This document shows positions 34,468 to 43,564 of a stretch of 64,000 nucleotides of DNA, piece by piece. Origin of the DNA: Apilactobacillus kunkeei DSM 12361 = ATCC 700308 (lineage in GTDB: Bacteria > Bacillota > Bacilli > Lactobacillales > Lactobacillaceae); contig NZ_JXDB01000007.1 in NCBI RefSeq assembly GCF_001281265.1, positions 1 through 64,000 of the forward strand. Direction: 5' to 3'. How positions within the stretch are numbered: position 1 is the first letter of the stretch; every line of letters begins with the position of its first letter. The notes under the pieces were generated by a model. That model was not told the DNA's origin. It was given only the letters and a program-made list of their open reading frames with translations, and did not search any database. Both the position numbers and the translations under genes were made by a program.

Positions 34468-34484
34468 CTATCATTAACTGATAG
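34468..34484. repeat. Dyad in the prsA 5' leader
   Basis: CTATCA-ttaac-TGATAG lies between a reverse-strand extended -10 (TGA then TAGAAT) and prsA. It may be a leader hairpin or operator; no regulator is known from the sequence. Confidence 0.4.
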
Positions 34485-34540
34485 TCTTACGTTAACACAT
34501 AGTAAATTCTATCACAAAAAAACTTAAAAAATTTTTAAAT

Positions 34541-34852
34541 TTATTTGGTGAGATTATTAATTCTTTGGTTAATTAAATCTACGTGCGGATTGATTTTGAA
34601 TTGATATTCATCAATATCTCTTTGCATAGCTTCAATGGTAGGCTTCGACTTGCTAACTTCATCCTGTAACTTGGAAATATTAGCAGTTAGCTTATTTTTT
34701 TGATCTAAAACGTTTGAAACGCCATTGATTTTATCCTTAGTAGATGAATAAATACTGTTGGCAAATTCTTTTGGATCACGTTTAGTAACAACTAGATAAG
34801 CGGCCAAACCAGCTGCAGATAATCCTAGTAACTTTAGCATTGATTTAATCAT
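34541..34852 (-). CDS. YtxH-like small membrane-anchored protein
   Basis: A 103-residue protein with one N-terminal hydrophobic helix (LLGLSAAGLAAYLVV) and a long Lys/Asp-rich helical tail with coiled-coil character, as in YtxH-type proteins. Function is unknown. It lies 2 nt after hit on the same strand, so the two are one transcript. The ATG overlaps the region of the hit stop with a short AGGAATAAG ribosome site. Confidence 0.65.
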   Translation of the reverse strand: MIKSMLKLLGLSAAGLAAYLVVTKRDPKEFANSIYSSTKDKINGVSNVLDQKNKLTANISKLQDEVSKSKPTIEAMQRDIDEYQFKINPHVDLINQRINNLTK

Positions 34853-34854
34853 GC

Positions 34855-35283
34855 TTATTCCTCCAATGAATTAATAATATTTGCTTTAATTTGTTCAAAA
34901 GCTTCTTCATTGTACTTATCTGAGTTGTCTTGAAAGCTCATAGAGAAGCCATCGTTTTCACTATATCTAGGAATAAGGTGGAAATGTGAATGGAACACAG
35001 ATTGATATGCCAATTCACCGTTGTTATTTACGATGTTCATTCCTAAAATGTCTGGAGCTGATTTTTGAATCGCTCTAGCAATCTTAGGAATTCTTGAAAA
35101 TACTTGTTCCGCAAGCTTTTCATCATATTCGTAGATATTAGCAACATGTTTTTTTGGCACAACTAAAGTGTGACCAGGTGTAGCTTGTGAAATGTCCAAG
35201 AATGCTTTCACATATTCATCTTCGTAAATAGTGTAGCTAGGAATTTCACCATCAATTATTTTGCAGAATACACAATCACTCAT
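34855..35283 (-). CDS. hit: HIT family nucleotide hydrolase
   Basis: A 142-residue histidine-triad protein that hydrolyses nucleotide phosphoramidates or dinucleoside polyphosphates. The triad HSHFH is at residues 98-102, and the N-terminal CVFCKI (Cys4, Cys7) belongs to the usual zinc site. GAAAGGAAG precedes the ATG. It is divergent from ecsAB, the same neighbourhood as in Bacillus. Confidence 0.95.
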   Translation of the reverse strand: MSDCVFCKIIDGEIPSYTIYEDEYVKAFLDISQATPGHTLVVPKKHVANIYEYDEKLAEQVFSRIPKIARAIQKSAPDILGMNIVNNNGELAYQSVFHSHFHLIPRYSENDGFSMSFQDNSDKYNEEAFEQIKANIINSLEE

Positions 35284-35354
35284 ATTATTCTTCCTTTCTT
35301 TGATATTACTGTGATTATATACATATTAACATAAATTAAGCTTAAAGGGACTTG

Positions 35355-35363
35355 TGATATAAT
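35355..35363 (+). promoter_or_regulatory. Extended -10 promoter of ecsAB
   Basis: TGA followed by TATAAT (35358-35363), 33 nt before the ecsA GTG. No good -35 is seen at 17 nt. Confidence 0.55.
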
Positions 35364-35396
35364 TGACGTTAATAAATTTCATAGGGGTGATATTCC

Positions 35397-36134
35397 GTGT
35401 CATTAAAAGTGGATAATTTAGTGGGTGGATACTCACGAATTCCAGTACTAAAAGATGTATCATTTGACGTGAAAGATGGAGAATTAGTAGGCTTAATCGG
35501 TTTAAATGGTGCAGGGAAGTCAACCACAATCAACCATGTCATTGGATTGTTAAGACCATTTTCTGGGTCAATTAAGATTAATGGGATTGCAATGCAAGAT
35601 GATATCGAAGAATATAAGAAACAAATTGCATATATTCCGGAATTCCCGGTTTTATATAAAGAACTAACCTTAAAAGAACACATTGAAACTACCATTAAGG
35701 CTTATGAACTAGACGAACAAGCTGCATGGGAAGATGCTAACAAAATGCTGAAGATGTTTAGACTAGAAAATAAACTTGAATGGTTCCCGGTTAATTTCTC
35801 AAAGGGAATGCGTCAAAAGGTGATGATTCTTTGTGCATTTATCACCAATGCCAATCTATTCGTCATTGATGAACCTTTCTTAGGTTTGGACCCGGTCGCA
35901 GTAAATGACTTGCTTAACTTAATTGAAGAACAAAAGAAAAAGGGCAGCAGCATTCTAATGTCTACCCACGTATTAGATACAGCTGAAAGATTTTGTGATC
36001 GCTTTGTTTTGATTCACAATGGGCAAATCAGAACAGAAGGAAATATTCAAAAGCTACAAGATGAATTTGGCAACAAAGATAGTTCCTTAAATGATATTTA
36101 CTTGAAGCTTGCAAAGGAAGAATCTAATGAATAG
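35397..36134 (+). CDS. ecsA: ABC transporter ATPase EcsA
   Basis: The ATPase subunit of the Ecs transporter, which in Bacillus affects protein secretion and intramembrane proteolysis. The 245-residue protein has Walker A GLNGAGKST at residues 35-43, signature region NFSKGMRQKV, and Walker B LFVIDEPFLGLDP. It starts with GTG after AGGGGTGA. The permease gene begins inside its last codons. Divergent hit matches the Bacillus hit-ecs order. Confidence 0.94.
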   Translation: MSLKVDNLVGGYSRIPVLKDVSFDVKDGELVGLIGLNGAGKSTTINHVIGLLRPFSGSIKINGIAMQDDIEEYKKQIAYIPEFPVLYKELTLKEHIETTIKAYELDEQAAWEDANKMLKMFRLENKLEWFPVNFSKGMRQKVMILCAFITNANLFVIDEPFLGLDPVAVNDLLNLIEEQKKKGSSILMSTHVLDTAERFCDRFVLIHNGQIRTEGNIQKLQDEFGNKDSSLNDIYLKLAKEESNE

Positions 36135-37338
36135 TCTTTTTAATCAACGTTTGCAATCCCATTTCACGCAAATGTCTAAGTATTTAAGATATGTATTTAA
36201 TGATTTCTTTGTGATTGCATTAATGTTTATCATTGGTGGAATTGGCTATCAATATGCGATGTTTATTAAACATCTTCAAGCAGGCCAATGGTGGGAACAA
36301 CTAGTCTTAGTAGTTGTTATATTATTTGTTATTCAACTAAATAATTTGGTCACTTTCGTAAAAAGAGCCGACTTTGTCTTCTGGTTACCAAAGGAAAAAG
36401 AATTCTTTGCATTCCTACGTAGTGGCTTAAGATATTCGAAGTCTTTAGCAGTCATTGTCCAAATTATGGCATGGTTTGTCATGATTCCATTTATTGAAAA
36501 GGCGATGGTAACTACTAACATTTCTGCAATTTTGTTATTTTTAGTAACCATGGTCGTTTTAAAGATGATGATTTTAAACTTTCAAATGATCGATAACTAT
36601 CATCACAATCATAATCTTTTGAACAATAAAGTACTCTACCGCGTGATTGTTCCATTGGTGGTTGTTGCTTTAGCCACCTATATTAATGTTTATGTGGGTG
36701 TGATAATTGGCGTTGCAATGTTGATTTTATCGCATTTATTGGTTGCCAAAATCAAACAGCAAAGCATTGATTGGCAAGTAGTGATTGAAAAAACAGAAAG
36801 CCATGAAAATAGTCTTAATCGATTCTTCAATATGTTTACCGATGTTGAAAACATGCAAGGGGCAGTTAGGAGACGCAGCTATCTTGATTCATTGTTCAAA
36901 ATGTTCAATGGTGACGTTTATTCAGTCCTATATTCAAGAGGAATAGTTAGAGATAAGGAAATTAGCGGTTTATTAACACGGGTTTCTATTCTGGGAGCAA
37001 TCATCATTGGTGCAATTAAACTAGAATGGATGGCTGTTTTAATCGCATTGCTATTTATTTATTTGATTGTGTTTCAACTTATTCCATACTTTACTAATTT
37101 CGAGGATAATGTCTTTATCTCGTTGTATCCTATTAACTTTGATCAACAAGTAAAATCATTTACCAACGTGATTGGTAAGATAATGATTTTAGTGATTATT
37201 GTATTGATGTTAGGTTCTATCTTCATGTTTAATTTATTAGGATCGTTAATGTTATTATTGGCGTTAGTGATTGAATGGATTTTATTGATAAAAATATATG
37301 TACCAAAGAAAATAAAAAAAGCCAGTTCAAATTATTGA
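36127..37338 (+). CDS. ecsB: ABC transporter permease EcsB
   Basis: A 403-residue membrane protein with about ten hydrophobic segments, the EcsB-type permease partner of EcsA. The ATG at 36127 overlaps the ecsA end (AATGAATAG) with GGAAG upstream, so translation is coupled. A frame extending 18 nt upstream lies within ecsA and is not needed. No ecsC follows. Confidence 0.9.
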   Translation: MNSLFNQRLQSHFTQMSKYLRYVFNDFFVIALMFIIGGIGYQYAMFIKHLQAGQWWEQLVLVVVILFVIQLNNLVTFVKRADFVFWLPKEKEFFAFLRSGLRYSKSLAVIVQIMAWFVMIPFIEKAMVTTNISAILLFLVTMVVLKMMILNFQMIDNYHHNHNLLNNKVLYRVIVPLVVVALATYINVYVGVIIGVAMLILSHLLVAKIKQQSIDWQVVIEKTESHENSLNRFFNMFTDVENMQGAVRRRSYLDSLFKMFNGDVYSVLYSRGIVRDKEISGLLTRVSILGAIIIGAIKLEWMAVLIALLFIYLIVFQLIPYFTNFEDNVFISLYPINFDQQVKSFTNVIGKIMILVIIVLMLGSIFMFNLLGSLMLLLALVIEWILLIKIYVPKKIKKASSNY

Positions 37339-37412
37339 TGCTGCTTGACGTAGCTATTAAAAAGCCAGTAAAATAGGTAACAGAAAAAAATAGAACATTT
37401 GGCAGATTTAAT

Positions 37413-37442
37413 TAGTCAAAACCTTGGTTTTGGCTATTTTTT
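37413..37442 (+). terminator. ecsAB terminator
   Basis: TAGTCAAAACC and GGTTTTGGCTA pair with one T-G, followed by TTTTTT. Confidence 0.82.
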
Positions 37443-37458
37443 ATGAGGAGGATAATTC

Positions 37459-38109
37459 GTGAGAGTTAGAAATAAGCCATGGGCAGACGGTTATATCAAA
37501 GATAACCAAAAATATATTGTGACTGATCCTGAAAACTGGATTGGCAAATGGTCACAACGTTTTGAAAAGGAACAACCAATTCATATTGAAATTGGAACAG
37601 GAAAGGGTCAATTCATCGTTGAAATGGCCAAAAAGCATCCTGAAGTGAACTTTTTAGGTATCGAAATTCAAAAGACAGTTATTGCAATTGCTTTGAAAAA
37701 GGTAGTTGAAGCTGATTTACCAAACCTACAATTGGTTCATACCGATGGTGCTGGTGTAGATACCTTCTTTGGTAAACATGAAATTGATACAGTTTACCTA
37801 AACTTCTCAGATCCATGGCCAAAGAAGCGTCATGCTAAGAGAAGACTTACTTCACCAACATTCTTGGATAGTTATAAAACAATTTTAAAGGAAGACGCTC
37901 CTGTCGTTTTCAAGACCGATAACCGTGGCTTATTTGAATACTCTGTAATCACTTTCAATAACTACGGAATGTATTTCGACTTATTATCACTTGATTTACA
38001 CAATAGTGAATACATGGAAGATAATGTTGAAACTGAATATGAACACAAATTTAGTAGTAAAGGTCCAATCTACAAGATTGTTGCTTACTTCAACAAAAAA
38101 GAAGACTAA
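37459..38109 (+). CDS. trmB: tRNA (guanine-N7-)-methyltransferase
   Basis: Forms m7G46 in the variable loop of tRNAs using SAM. The 216-residue protein has the SAM motif IEIGTGKGQFI and the diagnostic NFSDPWPKKRHAKRR. The GTG start at 37459 follows GGAGG. The terminal codons KKED and stop form part of a palindrome shared with the reverse-strand gene, whose stop codon is directly adjacent. Confidence 0.96.
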   Translation: MRVRNKPWADGYIKDNQKYIVTDPENWIGKWSQRFEKEQPIHIEIGTGKGQFIVEMAKKHPEVNFLGIEIQKTVIAIALKKVVEADLPNLQLVHTDGAGVDTFFGKHEIDTVYLNFSDPWPKKRHAKRRLTSPTFLDSYKTILKEDAPVVFKTDNRGLFEYSVITFNNYGMYFDLLSLDLHNSEYMEDNVETEYEHKFSSKGPIYKIVAYFNKKED

Positions 38110-38124
38110 TTAATAGTCTTCTTG
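38096..38124 (-). terminator. Terminator of the small reverse-strand gene
   Basis: AAGAAGACTA and TAGTCTTCTT pair around ATTAA. Read on the reverse strand, the stem is followed by TTTT; on the forward strand there is no T-run. Both converging stop codons lie at its centre. Confidence 0.75.
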
Positions 38125-38412
38125 AAGTTCGTTAATCCATTTGAATTGATAGTTAGAATTAATTTCAAAGTATCGTTCAATTATTTCATCGTTTTCTAAA
38201 ACGTTGATAGCACCAACGTAATCTTTATTGTTATTCTTTTTCATAACCCAGCTACCGTAAACTTTGCTTTTGTTTAAAGTATTTTTTGCATGAGTTATTT
38301 GTAGGTTAATTTTTTTAATATGTTTTTCTTGCTTAATCTTTTTAGCAACTAAAACACTAGTGCCGATAACTCCAATTGCAAGGGTTGAAACGATTGCATT
38401 TTTAGACTTAAT
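38110..38412 (-). CDS. Small membrane-anchored protein with a non-canonical start (possibly DUF4651-like)
   Basis: An open frame of about 100 codons bounded by an upstream TGA (38419-38421) and a TAA at 38110-38112. It has no ATG, GTG or TTG start. Translation begins KSKNAIVSTLAIGVIGTSVL, a signal-anchor-like helix, then a Lys-rich stretch, and ends with a polar domain containing KVYGSWVMKKN and WINELQEDY. An AAAAGGA ribosome site lies 8 nt before ATC (38413-38415) and 11 nt before ATT (38410-38412), so one of these is the likely start. Small DUF4651 proteins are, as I recall, found next to ytpP/ytpR in related genomes, which fits the position. It stands alone with its own terminator. Confidence 0.6.
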   Translation of the reverse strand: MKSKNAIVSTLAIGVIGTSVLVAKKIKQEKHIKKINLQITHAKNTLNKSKVYGSWVMKKNNNKDYVGAINVLENDEIIERYFEINSNYQFKWINELQEDY

Positions 38413-38534
38413 GATATATCACATCCTTTTTGTATTAGGATACATTATATTACATTCAAATTTATAATCAAACTGCATCGAAAACAGCAAGAAATAAGTT
38501 ATAATAAAGAAAAAAATAATTGGAGTGAATAAAC

Positions 38535-38852
38535 ATGAAACAATTACCAACAATGAACTTAGCTGAATTAAAGAAGACTGTTAGCGATGGCAAGTACATG
38601 CTATTCTTCTCAGCTGACTGGTGCCCAGATTGCTCATTCATCAAGCCAGCAATGCCAGAAATTGAAGCAGAATACCCAGATTACAAATTTATCGCAGTTG
38701 ATCGTGACCAAAACATTGATTTAGCTGCTGATTTAGCAATCTTTGGTATTCCAAGCTTTGTTGCATTCGAAAACGGTGAAGAAATTGGCCGTTACGTAAA
38801 CAAAGATAGAAAAACAAAGAAACAAGTAGAAGAATTTATCGATTCTCTATAA
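38535..38852 (+). CDS. ytpP: Thioredoxin-like protein YtpP
   Basis: A 105-residue thioredoxin-fold protein. The active site is WCPDC (Cys30, Cys33) in place of the WCGPC of classical thioredoxin, as usual for YtpP. The cis-Pro loop IPSF is present. TTGGAGTGA precedes the ATG. It is followed by ytpR, sftA and murC as in Bacillus. The physiological thiol partner is not known from the sequence. Confidence 0.9.
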   Translation: MKQLPTMNLAELKKTVSDGKYMLFFSADWCPDCSFIKPAMPEIEAEYPDYKFIAVDRDQNIDLAADLAIFGIPSFVAFENGEEIGRYVNKDRKTKKQVEEFIDSL

Positions 38853-38879
38853 TAATTAATATGTGGAAGGTAAGATTTA

Positions 38880-39524
38880 ATGTTAATTGCAAGTTATAAC
38901 CCAAAACAAACTGGTGACATTTTAGTTGTCATCTTGGATGAAGACGCGAAAGAACAAAAGGTAGAACAAATTGGTAATGTTGTCAGAATTTCTGATGTAG
39001 AAAACGACCACGTTACTGGTTTTAACTTTACTAACGCTTCTGAAGTACTACCACGTTTAAAGGAAGTAAATGGTGAAGTTACCTTAACTCAAGAAGATTT
39101 AAATGCCCTAAACAAGTCATTATCTGATAATGGAATTAAGGACACTATTGAATTGGATACTGATCCAAAGTTTGTTGTGGGATATGTAAAATCTGTTAAA
39201 GAACATCCTAAGTCTGACCACCTAAAGATTACTGAAACTGAAATTAATGATGGTAGGACACTACAAATCGTTAGTGGTTCTCCAAACATGCAAGAAGACA
39301 TCAAGGTAGTCGTAGCCAAAGTTGGTGCAATGATGCCGGATGGACTAATTATTTGGCCTGGCGAATTAAAGGGTGAAGAAAGTAACGGAATGATTTGTTC
39401 AGGTCGTGAACTATTAATTCCAAATGCACCACAAAGACCAGGTGCTTTGATTCTACCTAATGATTACCAAGAAGTTGGAGAAGCTTTTGATTTTGACAAA
39501 GCTGACACATTATTTTCAAGATAA
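38880..39524 (+). CDS. ytpR: YtpR-type protein with tRNA-binding domain
   Basis: A 214-residue protein: an N-terminal DUF4479-like domain (residues 1-95) followed by an EMAP/Arc1p-type tRNA-binding OB fold (FVVGYVKSVKEHPKSDHLKI, then IVSGSPNM and the C-terminal part). This domain resembles the N-terminus of PheT, but no synthetase core follows. It begins 27 nt after ytpP. The function is unknown beyond probable RNA binding. Confidence 0.9.
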   Translation: MLIASYNPKQTGDILVVILDEDAKEQKVEQIGNVVRISDVENDHVTGFNFTNASEVLPRLKEVNGEVTLTQEDLNALNKSLSDNGIKDTIELDTDPKFVVGYVKSVKEHPKSDHLKITETEINDGRTLQIVSGSPNMQEDIKVVVAKVGAMMPDGLIIWPGELKGEESNGMICSGRELLIPNAPQRPGALILPNDYQEVGEAFDFDKADTLFSR

Positions 39525-39534
39525 GTAAGAGGTA

Positions 39535-39551
39535 GGGGATTTAAAATCCCC
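39535..39551. repeat. GC-rich hairpin upstream of sftA
   Basis: GGGGATT-taa-AATCCCC is a perfect inverted repeat in the ytpR-sftA gap. No T-run follows, so it is not a standard terminator. It may be an mRNA processing or stabilising hairpin. Confidence 0.5.
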
Positions 39552-39588
39552 GCTATACATAAATTTTTAGATTAAGGATGACGCTTGA

Positions 39589-42159
39589 ATGGAACACTAT
39601 GACGGACCTGCTTTTTACCGTAAATATAATGTTTTAGGTAAAAACGATGAATTAAAACATAATAATAAGTCTAATAAAAGTGAATCCCGAACTAATAGAG
39701 ATGCAACTGTAAGACAAAGTAATGATTCTGAAGATTATCCTCTACTTAACAGGGATAATCCAATTGCTAAGAGAGCAGCAGCTTTTAAACCTAGTCATAA
39801 TTCAACTAGTGGCTCAAAAGTGCAATTCTACCAAAATGAAACTTCTAGCAAATTCAGAAAAATTATGAATCAACTTGATCGTCACAATGAAGAATTAATT
39901 GGTATGACAAGTGATGATACTGGAGCTATTGATTTAGATCGAGAAGAAATTAACACTTCAGAAGACGAATCAATTTCAACTAGTCAAGCTGATGCAGTTG
40001 ATGAACAATCAATTGAACAATTTAATGACATAGAAGCAGAACCATACTCAACACCTTACATCGATAGAAGTAAGGCTGCTGAAAGTGAAACAGAATCCAA
40101 AGAAGCAGTTGTGACTGATAGTGAATCTTTTTCTGTGAGTGACACTGTTGCTGATGCCACTGTGACTTCAAGTAATGAAGTCCTACAAAGTGATGAACAA
40201 AGCAGTTCATCTAATCAATCTTCGTTTAATAAGTTTATGGGGATGGTAAATCAAGATGCTGATGATCATCTAGTATCAGAATCAGAAAACGATGCTGAAG
40301 ATGATACTCAAACTCATGACTATTACGATGATGAATCTGATAGTGATAGTTACGCTCCTTCAGATAGTGATGATATTGTGTCTTCACATGCTGAAGTAAA
40401 TAATTCATCAGTTGATGGAGATACTACTAAATTTGTTTCATCCGATTATGATGTTTCAAACAATGAAGAAGAAAGCGCTGAAATTGATGAAACAGCAACT
40501 GAAACAAGTGGTAATGACGATAATGAACACTTTAAAGAACCACATGAAGAAAAGAGAAACATTGAAAATCATGGATTAGGACACTCTTTGTCATCAATCT
40601 TGAATCAAGAGCAAAACGTGCAAAAAGACTTGTCTATCTTTAATAATCGTCCAGTTTCGCAATCTAACGTTGCAGAAGATGATGATACATCTAAGGAAGA
40701 ATATCATCATGATGAAAGTGTTTCTGCTGATTACGATGATAAGGGCTACCAATTCCCATCTATGAATTTGTTAGAACCGTCAGATGAATTTGAAGATGAT
40801 TCAATGGATGATTGGATTGAAAATCAAGCTGAAATCTTGGATGAAACACTACGTGCTTTTAATGTGGATGCAAACGTTGTTGATTGGACCAATGGACCAA
40901 CAGTCACACAATTCCAAATTAAGCTTCAACTAGGGGTTAAGGTAAGCAAGATTACCAACCTAACAGATGACTTGAAACTAGCATTGGCTGCCAAGGACAT
41001 CAGAATTGAAGCGCCAATTCCTGGAAAGACAACTGTAGGTATCGAAATTCCAAATCCAAAACCAAGACCGGTTAGATTATCTGAAGTATTGGATACACCA
41101 CAGTTTGAAAAGACAGATAAACCACTTACCGTTGCTTTAGGGGTTGACCTAACAGGTAAACCTCAAATGACAGACTTGAGTAAGATGCCTCACGGTTTAA
41201 TTGCCGGGGCAACTGGTTCAGGGAAGAGTGTGTTCTTAAATAGTTTATTAATTTCACTACTATACAAGGCAACTCCTGCACAATTAAAGATGATTTTAAT
41301 TGATCCTAAGGCTGTTGAAATGGCGCCCTATGATAAGTTGCCACACTTACTTTCACCAGTTATTTCAGATCCAAAACAAGCCTCTGCAGCTTTGAAATGG
41401 TCTGTTAAGGAAATGGATGAAAGATATGAAAAACTTGCTGCAGCAGGGGCAAGAAACATCGAACAATTCAATCAAATGGCTGAACAAGCAGGTGAATACA
41501 CCAAGAAGATGCCTTACATTTTGATTGTAATCGATGAGTTGGCCGACTTGATGATGGTTGCTTCTAATGAAGTTCAAGACTACATCGTCAGAATTACACA
41601 AAAGGCCAGAGCGGCAGGTATTCATTTGATTGTTGCTACTCAAAGACCTAGTGTTGACATTATTACCGGTACAATTAAGAATAATATTCCAACTCGTGTT
41701 GCCTTCATGGTATCCAGTCAAGTTGATTCAAGAACCATTATCGATACCGCTGGTGCCGAAAGATTACTTGGAAAAGGTGATATGTTGTACTTAGGAAATG
41801 GAGCAAGTCAATCTGCTCGTTTACAAGGTACATTTGTCACTAACGATGAAATCGAACGAGTAACCGATGAAGTTAGAAGACAAGGTGAACCAAAGTACGC
41901 CTTCCAACCTGATTCATTGTTGAAGAGCGTAAACCAAGTTGAACAACAAGACGAATTGATGCCAGATGTTTTGGAATACATTTCTAATGAAGAAACAGTA
42001 TCTACATCAAAATTACAAAGAGTCTTCTCAATTGGATACAATCGAGCGGCCAGTTTGATTGATGAGTTAGAGAAGCATAATTATGTATCAGGTCAACATG
42101 GCTCTAAACCGAGAGATGTATATTTAACCGAAAGTGATTACAAAAAGTTAAATATTTAA
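39589..42159 (+). CDS. sftA: Soluble FtsK-like DNA translocase SftA
   Basis: A hexameric DNA pump that moves chromosomal DNA away from the closing septum. The 856-residue protein lacks the N-terminal membrane helices of FtsK/SpoIIIE, and in this gene order (ytpR-sftA-murC) it matches Bacillus SftA. Residues about 1-420 are low-complexity and strongly acidic, full of Asp, Glu and Ser. The motor follows: Walker A GATGSGKS at 540-547, Walker B LIVIDELADL, and a C-terminal gamma winged helix (ISNEETVSTSKLQRVF to the end). AAGGATGA precedes the ATG. Confidence 0.92.
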   Translation: MEHYDGPAFYRKYNVLGKNDELKHNNKSNKSESRTNRDATVRQSNDSEDYPLLNRDNPIAKRAAAFKPSHNSTSGSKVQFYQNETSSKFRKIMNQLDRHNEELIGMTSDDTGAIDLDREEINTSEDESISTSQADAVDEQSIEQFNDIEAEPYSTPYIDRSKAAESETESKEAVVTDSESFSVSDTVADATVTSSNEVLQSDEQSSSSNQSSFNKFMGMVNQDADDHLVSESENDAEDDTQTHDYYDDESDSDSYAPSDSDDIVSSHAEVNNSSVDGDTTKFVSSDYDVSNNEEESAEIDETATETSGNDDNEHFKEPHEEKRNIENHGLGHSLSSILNQEQNVQKDLSIFNNRPVSQSNVAEDDDTSKEEYHHDESVSADYDDKGYQFPSMNLLEPSDEFEDDSMDDWIENQAEILDETLRAFNVDANVVDWTNGPTVTQFQIKLQLGVKVSKITNLTDDLKLALAAKDIRIEAPIPGKTTVGIEIPNPKPRPVRLSEVLDTPQFEKTDKPLTVALGVDLTGKPQMTDLSKMPHGLIAGATGSGKSVFLNSLLISLLYKATPAQLKMILIDPKAVEMAPYDKLPHLLSPVISDPKQASAALKWSVKEMDERYEKLAAAGARNIEQFNQMAEQAGEYTKKMPYILIVIDELADLMMVASNEVQDYIVRITQKARAAGIHLIVATQRPSVDIITGTIKNNIPTRVAFMVSSQVDSRTIIDTAGAERLLGKGDMLYLGNGASQSARLQGTFVTNDEIERVTDEVRRQGEPKYAFQPDSLLKSVNQVEQQDELMPDVLEYISNEETVSTSKLQRVFSIGYNRAASLIDELEKHNYVSGQHGSKPRDVYLTESDYKKLNI

Positions 42160-42171
42160 AAAAGGGGCGCC

Positions 42172-42195
42172 ATATCAGCTCAAATCTGATATTAT
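42172..42195. promoter_or_regulatory. Dyad overlapping a possible murC promoter
   Basis: ATATCAG (42172-42178) and CTGATAT (42186-42192) form an inverted repeat. The right arm overlaps an extended -10, TGA then TATTAT (42190-42195). No -35 match is seen. It could be an operator or a weak hairpin. Confidence 0.4.
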
Positions 42196-42228
42196 AAGAT
42201 TAATGAGAGATAAAAGGAGCATTTAATT

Positions 42229-43560
42229 ATGGATGCAAAGAAAATATATCACTTTGTCGGTGTTAAAGGTACAGGAATGTCGGCAATGGCAAGAATTCTT
42301 AAAGATAGAGGATACGAAGTACAAGGTTCAGACATTGATAAATACACATTTACTCAAGTTGGTCTAGAACAAGCTGGAATTAAAGTACTTCCTTTTAACG
42401 TAGATAACATTAAAGAAGGTTTAACTGTAATTGCAGGTAACTCATTTACAGATGATCAACCAGAAATCAAAAAAGCAAGAGAAATGGGACTACCAGTATT
42501 TAGATACCACGAGTTCCTAGGTGAAATGATCAAGGGACACACTAGTATTGGTGTTTGTGGTGCCCACGGTAAGACAAGTACTACCGGTCTATTAGCCCAT
42601 GTATTATCAGGAATTGCACCTACTGATTACCTTATCGGTGATGGTACAGGTAAAGGTGTTCCAAATGCTAGATTCTTTGCATACGAAGCTGACGAATACC
42701 GTCGTCATTTCCTAGCAACTAGTCCAGATTATGCCATCATGACTAACATTGACTTTGATCATCCTGATTACTACACTGGAATCGAAGATGTTAAGAGTGC
42801 ATTCCAAACATTCGCTAACCAAACAAAGAAAGGTATCTTTGCTTGGGGTGATGATGAAAACCTAAGAGACATTAAAGCTGATGTTCCAATCTATTACTAT
42901 GGTACTAGAGAAGACGATGACTTTAGAGCTGTTAACGTTGTTAAGAGCACTTCTGGTTCAGAATTTGATGTTGAATACAAGGGTAAGAAACTAGGTCATT
43001 TCCAAATTCACTTATATGGTGAACACAACGTGTTGAACGCATTAGCAGTTATCGCTGTTTCATACTTCGAACACGATAACCTAGATGAAGTTCAACGTGA
43101 ACTAGAAACTTTCAAGGGTGTTAAGAGACGTTTTGCACAAAGAAAAGTTGCTGACATGACTATTATTGATGACTATGCTCATCATCCATCAGAAATTGAT
43201 GCAACTATTGATGCTGCAAGACAAGAGTACCCAAACAAGAAGATTATTGCGGTATTCCAACCACACACATTTAGTCGTACAATCGCTTACCTAGATGATT
43301 TCGCTAAGAGCCTAAACAAGGCTGATGAAGTATACATCACTAAGATTTACAGCTCACCACGTGAAAAATCTGGTAAGATTTCAAGTGCTGACTTAGCAAA
43401 CAAGATTACTAAGAATGGTGGTTTAATCGAAGCTGAAAACATGTCACCATTACTTGAATATCATGATGCTGTTGTCGTATTCATGGGTGCTGGAGATATT
43501 CAAAAGTACGAAAGAATCTACGAAAACTTGTTGAATGATGTAACAAATAACATGAATTAA
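42229..43560 (+). CDS. murC: UDP-N-acetylmuramate:L-alanine ligase
   Basis: Adds L-Ala to UDP-MurNAc, the first step of stem-peptide synthesis and upstream of the MurE encoded in this window. The 443-residue Mur ligase has the N-terminal [11 protein letters not shown] dinucleotide-like loop, the ATP loop GAHGKTST at residues 111-118, and the central [11 protein letters not shown] segment. AAAGGAGC precedes the ATG. Confidence 0.97.
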   Translation: MDAKKIYHFVGVKGTGMSAMARILKDRGYEVQGSDIDKYTFTQVGLEQAGIKVLPFNVDNIKEGLTVIAGNSFTDDQPEIKKAREMGLPVFRYHEFLGEMIKGHTSIGVCGAHGKTSTTGLLAHVLSGIAPTDYLIGDGTGKGVPNARFFAYEADEYRRHFLATSPDYAIMTNIDFDHPDYYTGIEDVKSAFQTFANQTKKGIFAWGDDENLRDIKADVPIYYYGTREDDDFRAVNVVKSTSGSEFDVEYKGKKLGHFQIHLYGEHNVLNALAVIAVSYFEHDNLDEVQRELETFKGVKRRFAQRKVADMTIIDDYAHHPSEIDATIDAARQEYPNKKIIAVFQPHTFSRTIAYLDDFAKSLNKADEVYITKIYSSPREKSGKISSADLANKITKNGGLIEAENMSPLLEYHDAVVVFMGAGDIQKYERIYENLLNDVTNNMN

Positions 43561-43564
43561 ACAC

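Noticed and set aside
39535-39551. GGGGATT hairpin before sftA as a terminator.
   Set aside because: No T-run follows and the next gene continues the same conserved gene order.
41365-41721. A 118-codon antisense frame within sftA, and similar frames opposite other genes.
   Set aside because: Their translations show no protein-like features and they lie opposite conserved catalytic regions.
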